IMG/VR virus record: IMGVR_UViG_3300025168_000016
Span: 1-42,949 of that record
Length of the DNA: 42,949 nt
Source of the DNA: a virus
Strand: one strand, 5' to 3'
The notes beneath the pieces are model-generated. The model was not told the DNA's origin and did not search any database. It worked only from the letters and a program-made list of their open reading frames with translations. Position numbers and translations under genes: made by a program. This document shows, piece after piece, positions 31,650 through 39,782 of this stretch; positions within the stretch are counted from its first letter, which is position 1, and the number at the start of each line of letters is the position of its first letter.

Positions 31650-32057
31650 ATGCCAAGATACTCAAATAGATCAAAACAACGATTAGCAACGTGTGATGAG
31701 CGATTGCAGGATGTCTTCAATGAAGTCATTAAGTATGTTGATTGCAGTATTTTGGAGGGACATAGGGGAAAGGAAAGACAAAATGATTTATTTAATAAAA
31801 GCCGTACTAAAGTTAAGTATCCTAATGGTCGCCACAACGCTAGTCCTTCTAAAGCCGCTGATGTTACCCCTTATCCTGTCGATTGGGAGGATAGAGAACG
31901 TCAAACACTTTTTGCTGGCTTTGTGCTTGGAATTGCCCGTGGTATGGGTATTAAGTTAAGATGGGGTGGAAATTGGGATATGTACGAAGAAAAAGGACGA
32001 TGGGAAGTTGAGGACAATAAGTTCGATGATTTTCCCCACTTTGAGATTAAAGAGTAA
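31650..32057 (+). CDS. Endolysin, M15 D-Ala-D-Ala carboxypeptidase/endopeptidase-like
   Basis: 135 residues. R-H-N-x-S-P-S-K-A-A-D-V (His62, Asp71), W-G-G-N-W (105-109) and F-P-H-F-E (128-132, His130) supply the zinc ligands and core of small phage M15 peptidases, which cut the peptide stems of peptidoglycan. No signal sequence, so release needs a holin; the candidate holins lie far away at 4.0-4.8 kb. Ends with a TAATG overlap to the next gene. Confidence 0.85.
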   Translation: MPRYSNRSKQRLATCDERLQDVFNEVIKYVDCSILEGHRGKERQNDLFNKSRTKVKYPNGRHNASPSKAADVTPYPVDWEDRERQTLFAGFVLGIARGMGIKLRWGGNWDMYEEKGRWEVEDNKFDDFPHFEIKE

Positions 32058-33793
32058 TGCCCGGAACAGACACTAGAAAAGCAAAAGTACCCATAGGTTC
32101 TTTTATACTAAACTATGAAAGTTCTCAAATGTATCCGCAACTTGAAAAGATAGCCAGTATGTATAAGGCAGATCAGGGTGATATGTCAAATACACAGGAT
32201 ACGTTATTAACAAATGGTGAGTTATACTTTCCACCAGACGCAGTTAAAGCAGTAGGAGCTAATAAATTGAATTACATAAATAATGAATCTAAGGGCGGTG
32301 CTCATGATGCCATAGATAATGAAATAGAAATGGAAACAATGAGGAGACTCACTCCTATGTATGGCGGTGGTATGGTAAAACCAAACTATCAAGGTGGAGG
32401 AATGGTTCAACAATATGGACATGGTGGGTCTGTAAAGAAAATGATGGGTTACGCTGAAGGCGGTCAACTCAAATCAGTCCCTCAAGATAACCCCGGTTTA
32501 GGTAAATTACCAGAAATGGTTAGGAATCGCATGGGTTATATGAAAGATGGCGGTTCTGTTCAGGATAATACAAGATCTAATTTAATGAGTTTATTGGCGT
32601 TACAGGCTATTGCAAATCAATCCCCTAAAATGTCTATGTATGATGCAGATACTAGAGGTGGTGTCATGGGCGAAGACGACCCATTGGGTATCGCTGAGGG
32701 AAATTTTATACCTATTGCTGGGTTGACTAAGGCGGCTAAATACTTAGCTGGTGAGTCTGTTGAGAACCTTGCTAAAAAAGAAACGAGGGAGATGTTTGAT
32801 ATTGCAGGAAAAGCAAAAGAAAGATACCTACAATTACAACAACAAGTTTTAACAGATGGTGGGCTTTTGGGAAAAAGTGGAATACAAAAATTAAAAAAAG
32901 AAATGGAAGAATTAATGCCTGTTATTAACTCTCGTTACCAGAATCCAAGTGGTGTAGTACCAGTAAAGAATCTTCAAATGGGTGGTATGGTAGACAACTC
33001 CTTAATGGGAATGGCTGGATATAAAAGGGGTGGTTACGTTTCTGAAAAAGAAAAAAGATCTCCAATGGGGATGAAGTTTAGAAGATATGAAAATGGAGGA
33101 GGGGTCAACCTTGATGAGTTTGAAAAAAATTACGCAGAAGCAATAATGAATATGCAAAGAGCTCAAGCTGCTAGTGATATGGCAAGTGAAAAAAGAAAAG
33201 GGTTAGAGTTGCTGTACGGAAATCTAGATTTTGATGATAGTATGTTGTTACCCGATGCTCCCGCTACCCCTGAAAAAGATATTTTAAGAGATCTCTTAGA
33301 TCAAGCTTTAGGTAAAAATGTAGGTCGTCCATTATCAAGTGATGAGCTTATGCAGTTAATGCCGCCTAAGGAAAAACAATACCTAGTCCCGAGAAGTGAT
33401 AGGAAGTTTGATTGGAGAAATATGCAAAATGGTGGTTTGGTTGGCAATGCTCAAGCTGACTCTCTTAACGCAGAGCTAGAAAGATCTATTATGGAAAGAA
33501 ATAATAATCCAACAGGTGCTGGAACAGGAATGATTAGCCCTTTCTTTGGAGATAATCCTACCACAATGCTTAAAGCCCAACAAGAAAAAATACAACAAGA
33601 CATTAATAATGCTATAAAAGAAAGAGCTGTAAAAACTTTACGACTTATTAAAATAAAAGCTTTATTAGGTCAAGGAGAAGCTATTGAGTCTTCTGGCAAT
33701 ATAAACGATATGAATTTTCCTGAAGCTACATACGGGTCTAAACAAAATAAATTATCAGAAATTATGAAGTTTCCAATTAATAGAGAACAGTAA
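32057..33793 (+). CDS. Virion protein candidate with repeated GG-[MLS]-V motifs
   Basis: 578 residues. Seven or more short patches such as N-G-G-L-V, G-G-M-V and D-G-G-S-V, each after an aromatic or polar residue, are spread along the chain; similar ones occur in the 9194 product. Between terminase/endolysin and portal, so a virion component, perhaps packaged or at the neck. No fold recognised. Confidence 0.55.
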   Translation: MPGTDTRKAKVPIGSFILNYESSQMYPQLEKIASMYKADQGDMSNTQDTLLTNGELYFPPDAVKAVGANKLNYINNESKGGAHDAIDNEIEMETMRRLTPMYGGGMVKPNYQGGGMVQQYGHGGSVKKMMGYAEGGQLKSVPQDNPGLGKLPEMVRNRMGYMKDGGSVQDNTRSNLMSLLALQAIANQSPKMSMYDADTRGGVMGEDDPLGIAEGNFIPIAGLTKAAKYLAGESVENLAKKETREMFDIAGKAKERYLQLQQQVLTDGGLLGKSGIQKLKKEMEELMPVINSRYQNPSGVVPVKNLQMGGMVDNSLMGMAGYKRGGYVSEKEKRSPMGMKFRRYENGGGVNLDEFEKNYAEAIMNMQRAQAASDMASEKRKGLELLYGNLDFDDSMLLPDAPATPEKDILRDLLDQALGKNVGRPLSSDELMQLMPPKEKQYLVPRSDRKFDWRNMQNGGLVGNAQADSLNAELERSIMERNNNPTGAGTGMISPFFGDNPTTMLKAQQEKIQQDINNAIKERAVKTLRLIKIKALLGQGEAIESSGNINDMNFPEATYGSKQNKLSEIMKFPINREQ

Positions 33794-33796
33794 TAT

Positions 33797-35827
33797 ATGG
33801 AAAAAGATAAAAGAGCTCTATACAACGAAGAACTGCATAGGCAGTGGAGAGATGCTCGATCTGAATGGGATACTGAAGCTCGTAAAGACATTGACTTTTA
33901 TTTAGGGAATCATTTTACAAGTGATGAATCTGATGAGCTATCCTCTCGCAATCAAGCTGACATACCTATGGATAGGGTGTCTGCAGCTATTGAAAAATTT
34001 AAAGCCGTTCTAACTTCAAGGGCACCTGCATTTACAGTCATTCCTAGAGAAGACTCTGATGTTCAGGTAGCCACACTTTGGAGAAGTATCCTTGGATATG
34101 TTTGGGAAAAGTCAGATGGCGACTGGCAGATGAAACAAGCGATACAAGACTATGCAACAACTGGCATGGGTTATTTATATGCTTACATTGATAGAGAATC
34201 AGATTTCGGTAGAGGTGACGTTAAGTTCACATATGTAGATCCCTTTAGAGTTTACGCATCCCCTAGCTCTAGAAATCGTTGGTTTAGCGACTCAGATGGT
34301 ATTATCCTTTCCACCATCTTAACAGGTGAACAAGTCGTTAACCTCTACCCTGAATTAGGTGATCGGCTTGATCCAACAACAGGAGAGACTATACCGGGTA
34401 TTATAAAAGATATTTCTGGGTATACTTATGATGATGAAGACTATCCGTCTTCTCAAAACAAAAACTCTATGTCTATATTTACTCCGGCAGAAGTTAAGAA
34501 TAAAGATTATTTTGAGGTTAGAAAGTATCAAGTATTAGAAAGGTTTTATAAAGTAAAGGTTCCTTATTACAGAGTAATTAATATGCAGAACCAAGAGGAA
34601 GATATTTTATCTCAGGAAGAGTACAGCTTGTTTTACAATGAGAACAAAGAAGCTTTTGATATTCAAATGTATACCGCTATAGAAGTTTTACAGACAAGGG
34701 TAAAAGTGTGTGCTTCTTTAGGCGAGGTTGTTTTATATGAAAACATTTTAAATACAGACGAGTACCCAATTATACCTCTCCCAAATATCTGGACAGGAAC
34801 GCCTTATCCAAAGAGTGATGTGTCTAGAGCACGACCTATGCAAAGACTGTTAAATAAACTATGGTCTCTAGCTTTATCCCATGCACAAGCCTCAGCAGGG
34901 CTAAAACTTTTGGTTCCTTTGGGTAGTGTTGAAGACTTATCTCAATTAGAAAAAGACTGGGCTAATCCTAATGCGGTTATAGAAGTAGATTCTTCACAAG
35001 GAGAACCTCATTATCCATCTCCTCAACCTTTAGCGGGTGAGTTTTACAGACTTATTCAGCAGTCAGAGTTTTATATTGATTTTATATTTGGATTACCAGA
35101 AATGATGCATGGCTTTGCTGAAAAAGCTCCTGAAACAGTTCGAGCTACAGAAAGAATGATTTCATTAGGAAGTGAAAGACCTAAGTCTAAGTTAAGAGAT
35201 ATTGAGTTTAGTATTAATAAGCTAGGTCGTATTCTTTATAATTTATCTAAAGGACACTACACATATAAAAAGATTTTTAGAATAGCCCAACCCAACAATA
35301 ATGTTACTGAGGTTATGGCTAATTTTTACACTGATGTCAGTGGAGCTGTGTTAGATCTTAAGAAGGACAAACACGTTTTAGATCAACATGACATAAGAAT
35401 TGAACCGGGTTCGACTATGCCTTCAAATAAGTATGCAGAACTTGCTGTGTACTTAGAAGCATTTCAAATGGGCATTGTAGATAAGTATGAGGTATTAAAA
35501 AAGAATCCAGAATTATTTGACAAGGAAGGTATTATGAGAAGGACAGATGAAAAGCAACAGATGATGTCTCAGATACAAGGACTTGAAGAGCAGTTAAAGA
35601 ATTTGCAAGGTGACTTGCAGACAGCACAGAGAGAATCTGTTAGTGACAGGAAACGAGTGGAAGTTGAGAAGTTTAAAACAAGACTTTCCGAAGTGTCTTC
35701 TGAATCTAAAGCAGATAGAAGAGTGCAACGTAGCAAACTAGAAAACGAGGTGAAGCTCGAGGTGGAGAAATTAGCAAGTAATCTGAAACAAGTTCAGACA
35801 AAAGCTAGTTCAACTCCTAAAGCCTAA
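33797..35827 (+). CDS. Portal protein
   Basis: 676 residues, located between the terminase module and scaffold/capsid genes. Shows the typical alpha/beta portal body, with W-[KD]-x-A-R-x-x-I-D-F-Y-L-G-N near the start, P-R-x-D-S-D-V-Q, an L-P-E-M-M-H-G-F loop (about 430) and a long C-terminal coiled coil (about 575-670). Size is within the range of podovirus portals. Forms the dodecameric DNA gate. Confidence 0.88.
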   Translation: MEKDKRALYNEELHRQWRDARSEWDTEARKDIDFYLGNHFTSDESDELSSRNQADIPMDRVSAAIEKFKAVLTSRAPAFTVIPREDSDVQVATLWRSILGYVWEKSDGDWQMKQAIQDYATTGMGYLYAYIDRESDFGRGDVKFTYVDPFRVYASPSSRNRWFSDSDGIILSTILTGEQVVNLYPELGDRLDPTTGETIPGIIKDISGYTYDDEDYPSSQNKNSMSIFTPAEVKNKDYFEVRKYQVLERFYKVKVPYYRVINMQNQEEDILSQEEYSLFYNENKEAFDIQMYTAIEVLQTRVKVCASLGEVVLYENILNTDEYPIIPLPNIWTGTPYPKSDVSRARPMQRLLNKLWSLALSHAQASAGLKLLVPLGSVEDLSQLEKDWANPNAVIEVDSSQGEPHYPSPQPLAGEFYRLIQQSEFYIDFIFGLPEMMHGFAEKAPETVRATERMISLGSERPKSKLRDIEFSINKLGRILYNLSKGHYTYKKIFRIAQPNNNVTEVMANFYTDVSGAVLDLKKDKHVLDQHDIRIEPGSTMPSNKYAELAVYLEAFQMGIVDKYEVLKKNPELFDKEGIMRRTDEKQQMMSQIQGLEEQLKNLQGDLQTAQRESVSDRKRVEVEKFKTRLSEVSSESKADRRVQRSKLENEVKLEVEKLASNLKQVQTKASSTPKA

Positions 35828-35855
35828 CAAAGAGACATCTAAAAAAGGAGAGTTT

Positions 35856-36638
35856 ATGTCTACACTGGAACAACAGGAAGCAAATGTCCAAAACGAAAAG
35901 GTAGTATCAAACGAAGGATTCGTGGAAGATATCGTTAGTCAACAAGATGGGCCTGAAAGCTCATTAGAAAATCAAGAGCCCGTACAGGAAATGACTACTT
36001 CAATTGATTATGAAGCTGAAGCTAAAAAGTTTCAGTCGATGTATGATAGAGCACAAACTGAAAATTCAAAACTTCAGCAAGGAGCTCAGATCTTACAACT
36101 ATTGGAGCAGAGACCAGATCTTGTAAAGACGCTTGAAGACGGTATAGCTAACCCAAATCCACAACCGGAACCGCCTAAAGTAGTAAAGGATGATTTTAAT
36201 CCTTGGGATGCTTTTACAGACGGTAATTCAGATTCAGGAAAGTATGTCAATACGAAGATACAATCGATGGTGGATCAAAGATTACAGACTGAACTAGCAA
36301 AACAAAAGCAACAGGTTCAAGCCGATATGCAAATGAATAACACGGTAAATGAGCTTAGAAATAAATACAAAATGTCAGATAATGACATTAATGGATTTCT
36401 ACAGTTCACAACTCAACCAAAAGAAGCGGTAGGGTTAAATAACTTAGTTAAGCTTTATCAGATGCAAAACGGACAATCAGTTGCAAACAACGATACAATG
36501 GAAGCGGTAAACGCAGCCAAGCAAGCTCCTAGAACTGCTGGTGTTCTTCAAGGACAATCTGCAGTATCCCCTAAAAATGATAATGAAAAAGTATGGGATA
36601 TGGTTTTAGGAACGGGCAGCGGTAGTCGTTTACCTTAA
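35856..36638 (+). CDS. Capsid scaffolding protein
   Basis: 260 residues, acidic Gln/Glu-rich N-terminus, central coiled coil, Pro-rich linker (near 105) and a basic-polar C-terminus. Placed directly between portal and major capsid genes, where scaffolds are coded. AAAGGAG precedes ATG 35856. Sequence itself is low in conserved motifs, as usual for scaffolds. Confidence 0.8.
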   Translation: MSTLEQQEANVQNEKVVSNEGFVEDIVSQQDGPESSLENQEPVQEMTTSIDYEAEAKKFQSMYDRAQTENSKLQQGAQILQLLEQRPDLVKTLEDGIANPNPQPEPPKVVKDDFNPWDAFTDGNSDSGKYVNTKIQSMVDQRLQTELAKQKQQVQADMQMNNTVNELRNKYKMSDNDINGFLQFTTQPKEAVGLNNLVKLYQMQNGQSVANNDTMEAVNAAKQAPRTAGVLQGQSAVSPKNDNEKVWDMVLGTGSGSRLP

Positions 36639-36668
36639 ACAATAAATAAAATCAAAGAGGTAAAATAA

Positions 36669-38066
36669 ATGGCTATATCATATAATTCTGGAACTTTAAA
36701 GTCCAGTGATATAACTGCAAGTACTTCTAATCCTGACAGTATAGGACAAGCCCCTGATCGTAGACGGTTATTTAATTTCGGAGACCGAGTTGCTGAGTTA
36801 GCACCTGAGGAATCTCCGTTTTTTGTCTACCTTTCTAAGGTTGCAAAGTCACCTACTGATGACTCAGTATTTAGATACTTGGAGAACAGAAATAAAATAA
36901 ACTTTACAGACAGGTCTTTTAAGCTTGCTGCTGCCGTTAATAGTGGTGCGGCTGTTGCTGAAAATTCTCAGTATGGTTTTGTCGTAGATACGGCTGGAGG
37001 AGCTACTGTAGACTACCTATTAAAAGGAATGGTCTTTGCTGTAAATTCGTTAGACAGTACTGCTGGTTACTCGCAAGTCTTAGTAAGAGTAGAAGGTGCT
37101 GTAACTCACGATGCAAGTGCAGGCACTTCGTCTTTTCAAGGTAAGATAGTTAACATATCTGCAAATATTGGAACGGGCTTTAATGTTCTTAGTGATAATG
37201 ATGATGCTCAGATAATTGGTACATCATTTGAAGAAGGTTCAGCCTCTCCTGACGTTTTTTCAAGCGAGCTAGAAGATGGATTTGGATATACTCAAATCTT
37301 TAAAACAGCTGCAGAAATGACGAATACAGCTTACGCTACAAGGTATAGAGGTTATGCTGATGAGTGGAGTCGTATTTGGGCAGACAAGTTAAGAGAACAT
37401 AAGATCGATATTGAAAGAGCTATGCTCTTCGGTCAAAAAGCTAGATCAGGTGGAATTCAGTATACTGAAGGTATTGTAGGGCATATTTTAAAAAATGTAT
37501 CCCCACAAACAACAGATACTACTGATTTTTCATATTCTTCTGGTAGTTCTTATTACAGAAGTGTTACTCAAGCGGGTTTAACTTACGATAGATTACTTGG
37601 TGATCTTGAAGTTATTTTTGATCCTGCTCGTGGCGGTTCTTCTGATAAGTTAGTTATGTGCTCACTTCCAGTGATTACATTCTTTAACAAGTTGGGCGAT
37701 GGTAACTTCTTATATGAGTCGTTGCAACCCGGCACAACGAATGTCACTCCTTTTCAACAAAATATGTCTACAAGAGATGGTGCTTTCGGTCATTCTATTA
37801 TGGTTATTGATACCATACATGGTCGTTTAAACCTTGTTAAGGAGCCGCTGTTTAGAGGAATATCTTCAGGTTTTATGCTGATGGCAGATATGAGCCAAGT
37901 TGCTTATAGGCCGCTAGTAGGTAATGGAATCAATCGAGATACTCAAGTGATGACTAATGTACAATCCGCAGACGAAGATTTAAGAAAAGATATGATCTTG
38001 ACCGAAGCTGGTCTTGAAGTAACTCTTTCTGAGTCTCATGCTCTGTACAACGTAGAAGGGCTATAG
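36669..38066 (+). CDS. Major capsid protein
   Basis: 465 residues. R-L-F-N-F-G-D-R-V-A-E-L-A-P-E-E-S-P-F near residues 34-52, and a C-terminal half with M-V-I-D-T-I-H-G-R-L-N-L-V, resemble SU10/DUF5309-type major capsid proteins with the HK97 fold. AAAGAGG lies before the ATG. Location after scaffold supports the call. Confidence 0.88.
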   Translation: MAISYNSGTLKSSDITASTSNPDSIGQAPDRRRLFNFGDRVAELAPEESPFFVYLSKVAKSPTDDSVFRYLENRNKINFTDRSFKLAAAVNSGAAVAENSQYGFVVDTAGGATVDYLLKGMVFAVNSLDSTAGYSQVLVRVEGAVTHDASAGTSSFQGKIVNISANIGTGFNVLSDNDDAQIIGTSFEEGSASPDVFSSELEDGFGYTQIFKTAAEMTNTAYATRYRGYADEWSRIWADKLREHKIDIERAMLFGQKARSGGIQYTEGIVGHILKNVSPQTTDTTDFSYSSGSSYYRSVTQAGLTYDRLLGDLEVIFDPARGGSSDKLVMCSLPVITFFNKLGDGNFLYESLQPGTTNVTPFQQNMSTRDGAFGHSIMVIDTIHGRLNLVKEPLFRGISSGFMLMADMSQVAYRPLVGNGINRDTQVMTNVQSADEDLRKDMILTEAGLEVTLSESHALYNVEGL

Positions 38067-38075
38067 GAGTAAATT

Positions 38076-38636
38076 ATGAGTAAGACAAGTGTAATTAATT
38101 CAAATAGTAGTTCATTTGGGGACTTTAACAGTCCTGTTTATGACAAAGACAGCTCTTTTGCTTCGGGTAGATGGCAGGATTTAGTTGCTAGAGGTCATGT
38201 CACCTCTTTAGCTGTTGCTGATGCTGTAGTTGATGCTGGTATAACCTTATTGGCTAATCATGAATATGTCTCTTCATGGACATCAGATGCAACTTCTGCT
38301 ATTGCTCTCCCAGCAGCAAATGTAGGTACTTTTATTTCTTGGATTCAGGTAGCAGATGCTGATGCCGCTAACGCTATGACTATTAGTGCGGTTAGTGGTG
38401 ATGTGTTTGAGCCTTATCAAGAAGTTCATATAGGTACTGGAATACCTGCACAGCAAGATTCTTCTGTAGCAACAGACGATATTCTAACAATAACTCCTGC
38501 AGCCACAAATGGTGGTTGGGGGCAAATAGGAAGTTCCTATATGCTTTATTGCAAGAATGCTGGAAAATGGATGGTGAAAGTCAACGGAGTCCTTAAGGGT
38601 AATGGTGCAACAGGTACGATCGCCTTTAGTTCTTAA
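38076..38636 (+). CDS. Head decoration/fibre-like beta protein
   Basis: 186 residues, Ser/Ala/Val-rich. From about residue 70, I-A-L-P-A-A-N-V-G-T-F-I-S-W-I, T-I-S-A-V-S-G-D-V-F, and a closing G-x-W-M-V-K-V-N-G form a beta sandwich like the C-terminal module of the 970-residue adhesin. Immediately after the capsid gene, so likely decorates the head. Confidence 0.65.
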   Translation: MSKTSVINSNSSSFGDFNSPVYDKDSSFASGRWQDLVARGHVTSLAVADAVVDAGITLLANHEYVSSWTSDATSAIALPAANVGTFISWIQVADADAANAMTISAVSGDVFEPYQEVHIGTGIPAQQDSSVATDDILTITPAATNGGWGQIGSSYMLYCKNAGKWMVKVNGVLKGNGATGTIAFSS

Positions 38637-38670
38637 TCTGAATAAATAAAGATAACAGTAATAGGTACTG

Positions 38671-38699
38671 TGAGGGTTGTCAATAAAAGACGACCCTCA
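38671..38699 (+). ncRNA. Stem-loop upstream of the 38719 gene (late-strand counterpart)
   Basis: TGAGGGTTGTC (38671-38681) pairs with GACGACCCTCA (38689-38699): 11 bp including a U-G wobble on the transcribed strand. Ends 19 nt before ATG 38719. No U-tract follows. It may reduce readthrough after the abundant capsid genes or protect the downstream message. Confidence 0.65.
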
Positions 38700-38718
38700 A
38701 AACCTAAAAGGAAAAATT

Positions 38719-38919
38719 ATGAATAAATGTATACATTGTAATAAAGAAAATAAAGAACAATGGTTTCACTGTAGATCTTGTGGAAAACAAGCTTCTAAGC
38801 CTAAGTTCACAACTAATATGTGGACAATTTCTGCTATGGGTAAGCGAACAGATGTAGAAGTCTCTGTTCAGTCTATAGATGAGAATACTAAACAAATGAA
38901 TAAAAGAATTTATGCCTAA
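38719..38919 (+). CDS. Small zinc-ribbon protein (66 aa)
   Basis: ATG 38719 (AAAAGGA upstream) is preferred; a frame opening at 38677 would start inside the stem-loop. C-I-H-C and C-R-S-C, 12 residues apart, make a compact zinc ribbon at the N-terminus, then a basic/polar tail. Late-strand and next to capsid genes, so possibly virion-associated. Confidence 0.7.
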   Translation: MNKCIHCNKENKEQWFHCRSCGKQASKPKFTTNMWTISAMGKRTDVEVSVQSIDENTKQMNKRIYA

Positions 38920-39202
38920 GAAAAAAGATTCAAGATTGGCTAGGGCTGGAGTCAGTGGTTTTAATAAACCAAAAAGAACCCCAAGTCATCCTAAAAAATC
39001 TCATGTGGTAGTTGCTAAGGTAGGTGACAAGGTTAAAACAATTAGATTTGGCGAACAGGGTGCAAGTACAGCCGGTAAGCCAAAAGCAGGCGAGTCTGCT
39101 AGAATGAAAGCAAAAAGAAAATCTTTTAAAGCTAGGCATGGAAAGAATATAGCAAAAGGTAAAATGTCAGCAGCTTATTGGGCTAATAAAGTAAAATGGT
39201 AA
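38912..39202 (+). CDS. Small, very basic protein
   Basis: 96 residues, about 25% Lys/Arg. The ending S-F-K-A-R-H-G-K-N-I-A-K-G-K-M-S-A-A-Y is conserved in small proteins of many environmental phages (I believe a DUF6321-like family). A packaged DNA-condensing role is plausible but unproven. Overlaps the previous gene by 8 bases. Confidence 0.65.
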   Translation: MPKKKDSRLARAGVSGFNKPKRTPSHPKKSHVVVAKVGDKVKTIRFGEQGASTAGKPKAGESARMKAKRKSFKARHGKNIAKGKMSAAYWANKVKW

Positions 39203-39212
39203 AGGAGTCATT

Positions 39213-39386
39213 ATGAAAGGTGTTAAGCATTATACAATAGATGGTAAGGATTGGAAAGGCGGTTCACATAAAATGAAGAATGGTCAACTACATACAGGAA
39301 AGACTCATTCAAAAACTTCAAAAAAGCTTTTCCACTTTAAAGAATTAAGCAAGAAAGCAAAAGTAGTAGCAAGAAAGAAAAAATAA
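39213..39386 (+). CDS. Small basic protein (57 aa)
   Basis: Read from sequence: AAAGGAG before ATG 39213, TAATG overlap to the next gene. Has H-Y-T-I-D-G-K-D-W-K-G-G then H-K-M-K-N-G-x-L-H-T-G-x-T-H-S, then a Lys-rich end. Likely nucleic-acid-binding or structural; third of four consecutive basic genes. Confidence 0.65.
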   Translation: MKGVKHYTIDGKDWKGGSHKMKNGQLHTGKTHSKTSKKLFHFKELSKKAKVVARKKK

Positions 39387-39781
39387 TGGCATCAGCAGAA
39401 AAAACAAAAGGAGCTATGTGGAAACGCATTGTTGCTAGTGTTAAAGCTGGTAGTAAGGGTGGAAATGCTGGGCAGTGGAGTGCGAGAAAAGCTCAGTTAG
39501 CTACAGCTCGTTACAAAAAAGCAGGTGGTGGATACAAAGGTAAGAAGTCATCAGAGAATAAACTGTCAAAGTGGTCTAAGCAAAAATGGGACTATGTGAG
39601 TAAAGGTGATGAGAAAAAACCTAAAAAAAAACGAGGACGTTATCTACCTGAATCTGTTAGGAAGAGTTTAACTAAAAGCGAAAAAGCATCTACAAATAGA
39701 AAGAAAAAAGCAGCCTCTGCAAAGGGAAAGCAAAAAGCAAAGTACTCTAAGAAAGTAGCAGGTAAGGTAAGAAGAGCATAA
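39386..39781 (+). CDS. DUF5872-like basic protein
   Basis: 131 residues with about a third Lys/Arg. M-W-K-R-I-V-A-S-V-K-A-G-S-K-G-G-N-A-G at the start, Q-W-S-A-R-K-A-Q-L-A and later G-R-Y-L-P are typical of DUF5872, found in marine phages and algal viruses. A histone-like or packaged-protein role is possible; no experiment is known to me. Confidence 0.65.
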   Translation: MASAEKTKGAMWKRIVASVKAGSKGGNAGQWSARKAQLATARYKKAGGGYKGKKSSENKLSKWSKQKWDYVSKGDEKKPKKKRGRYLPESVRKSLTKSEKASTNRKKKAASAKGKQKAKYSKKVAGKVRRA

Positions 39782-39782
39782 C

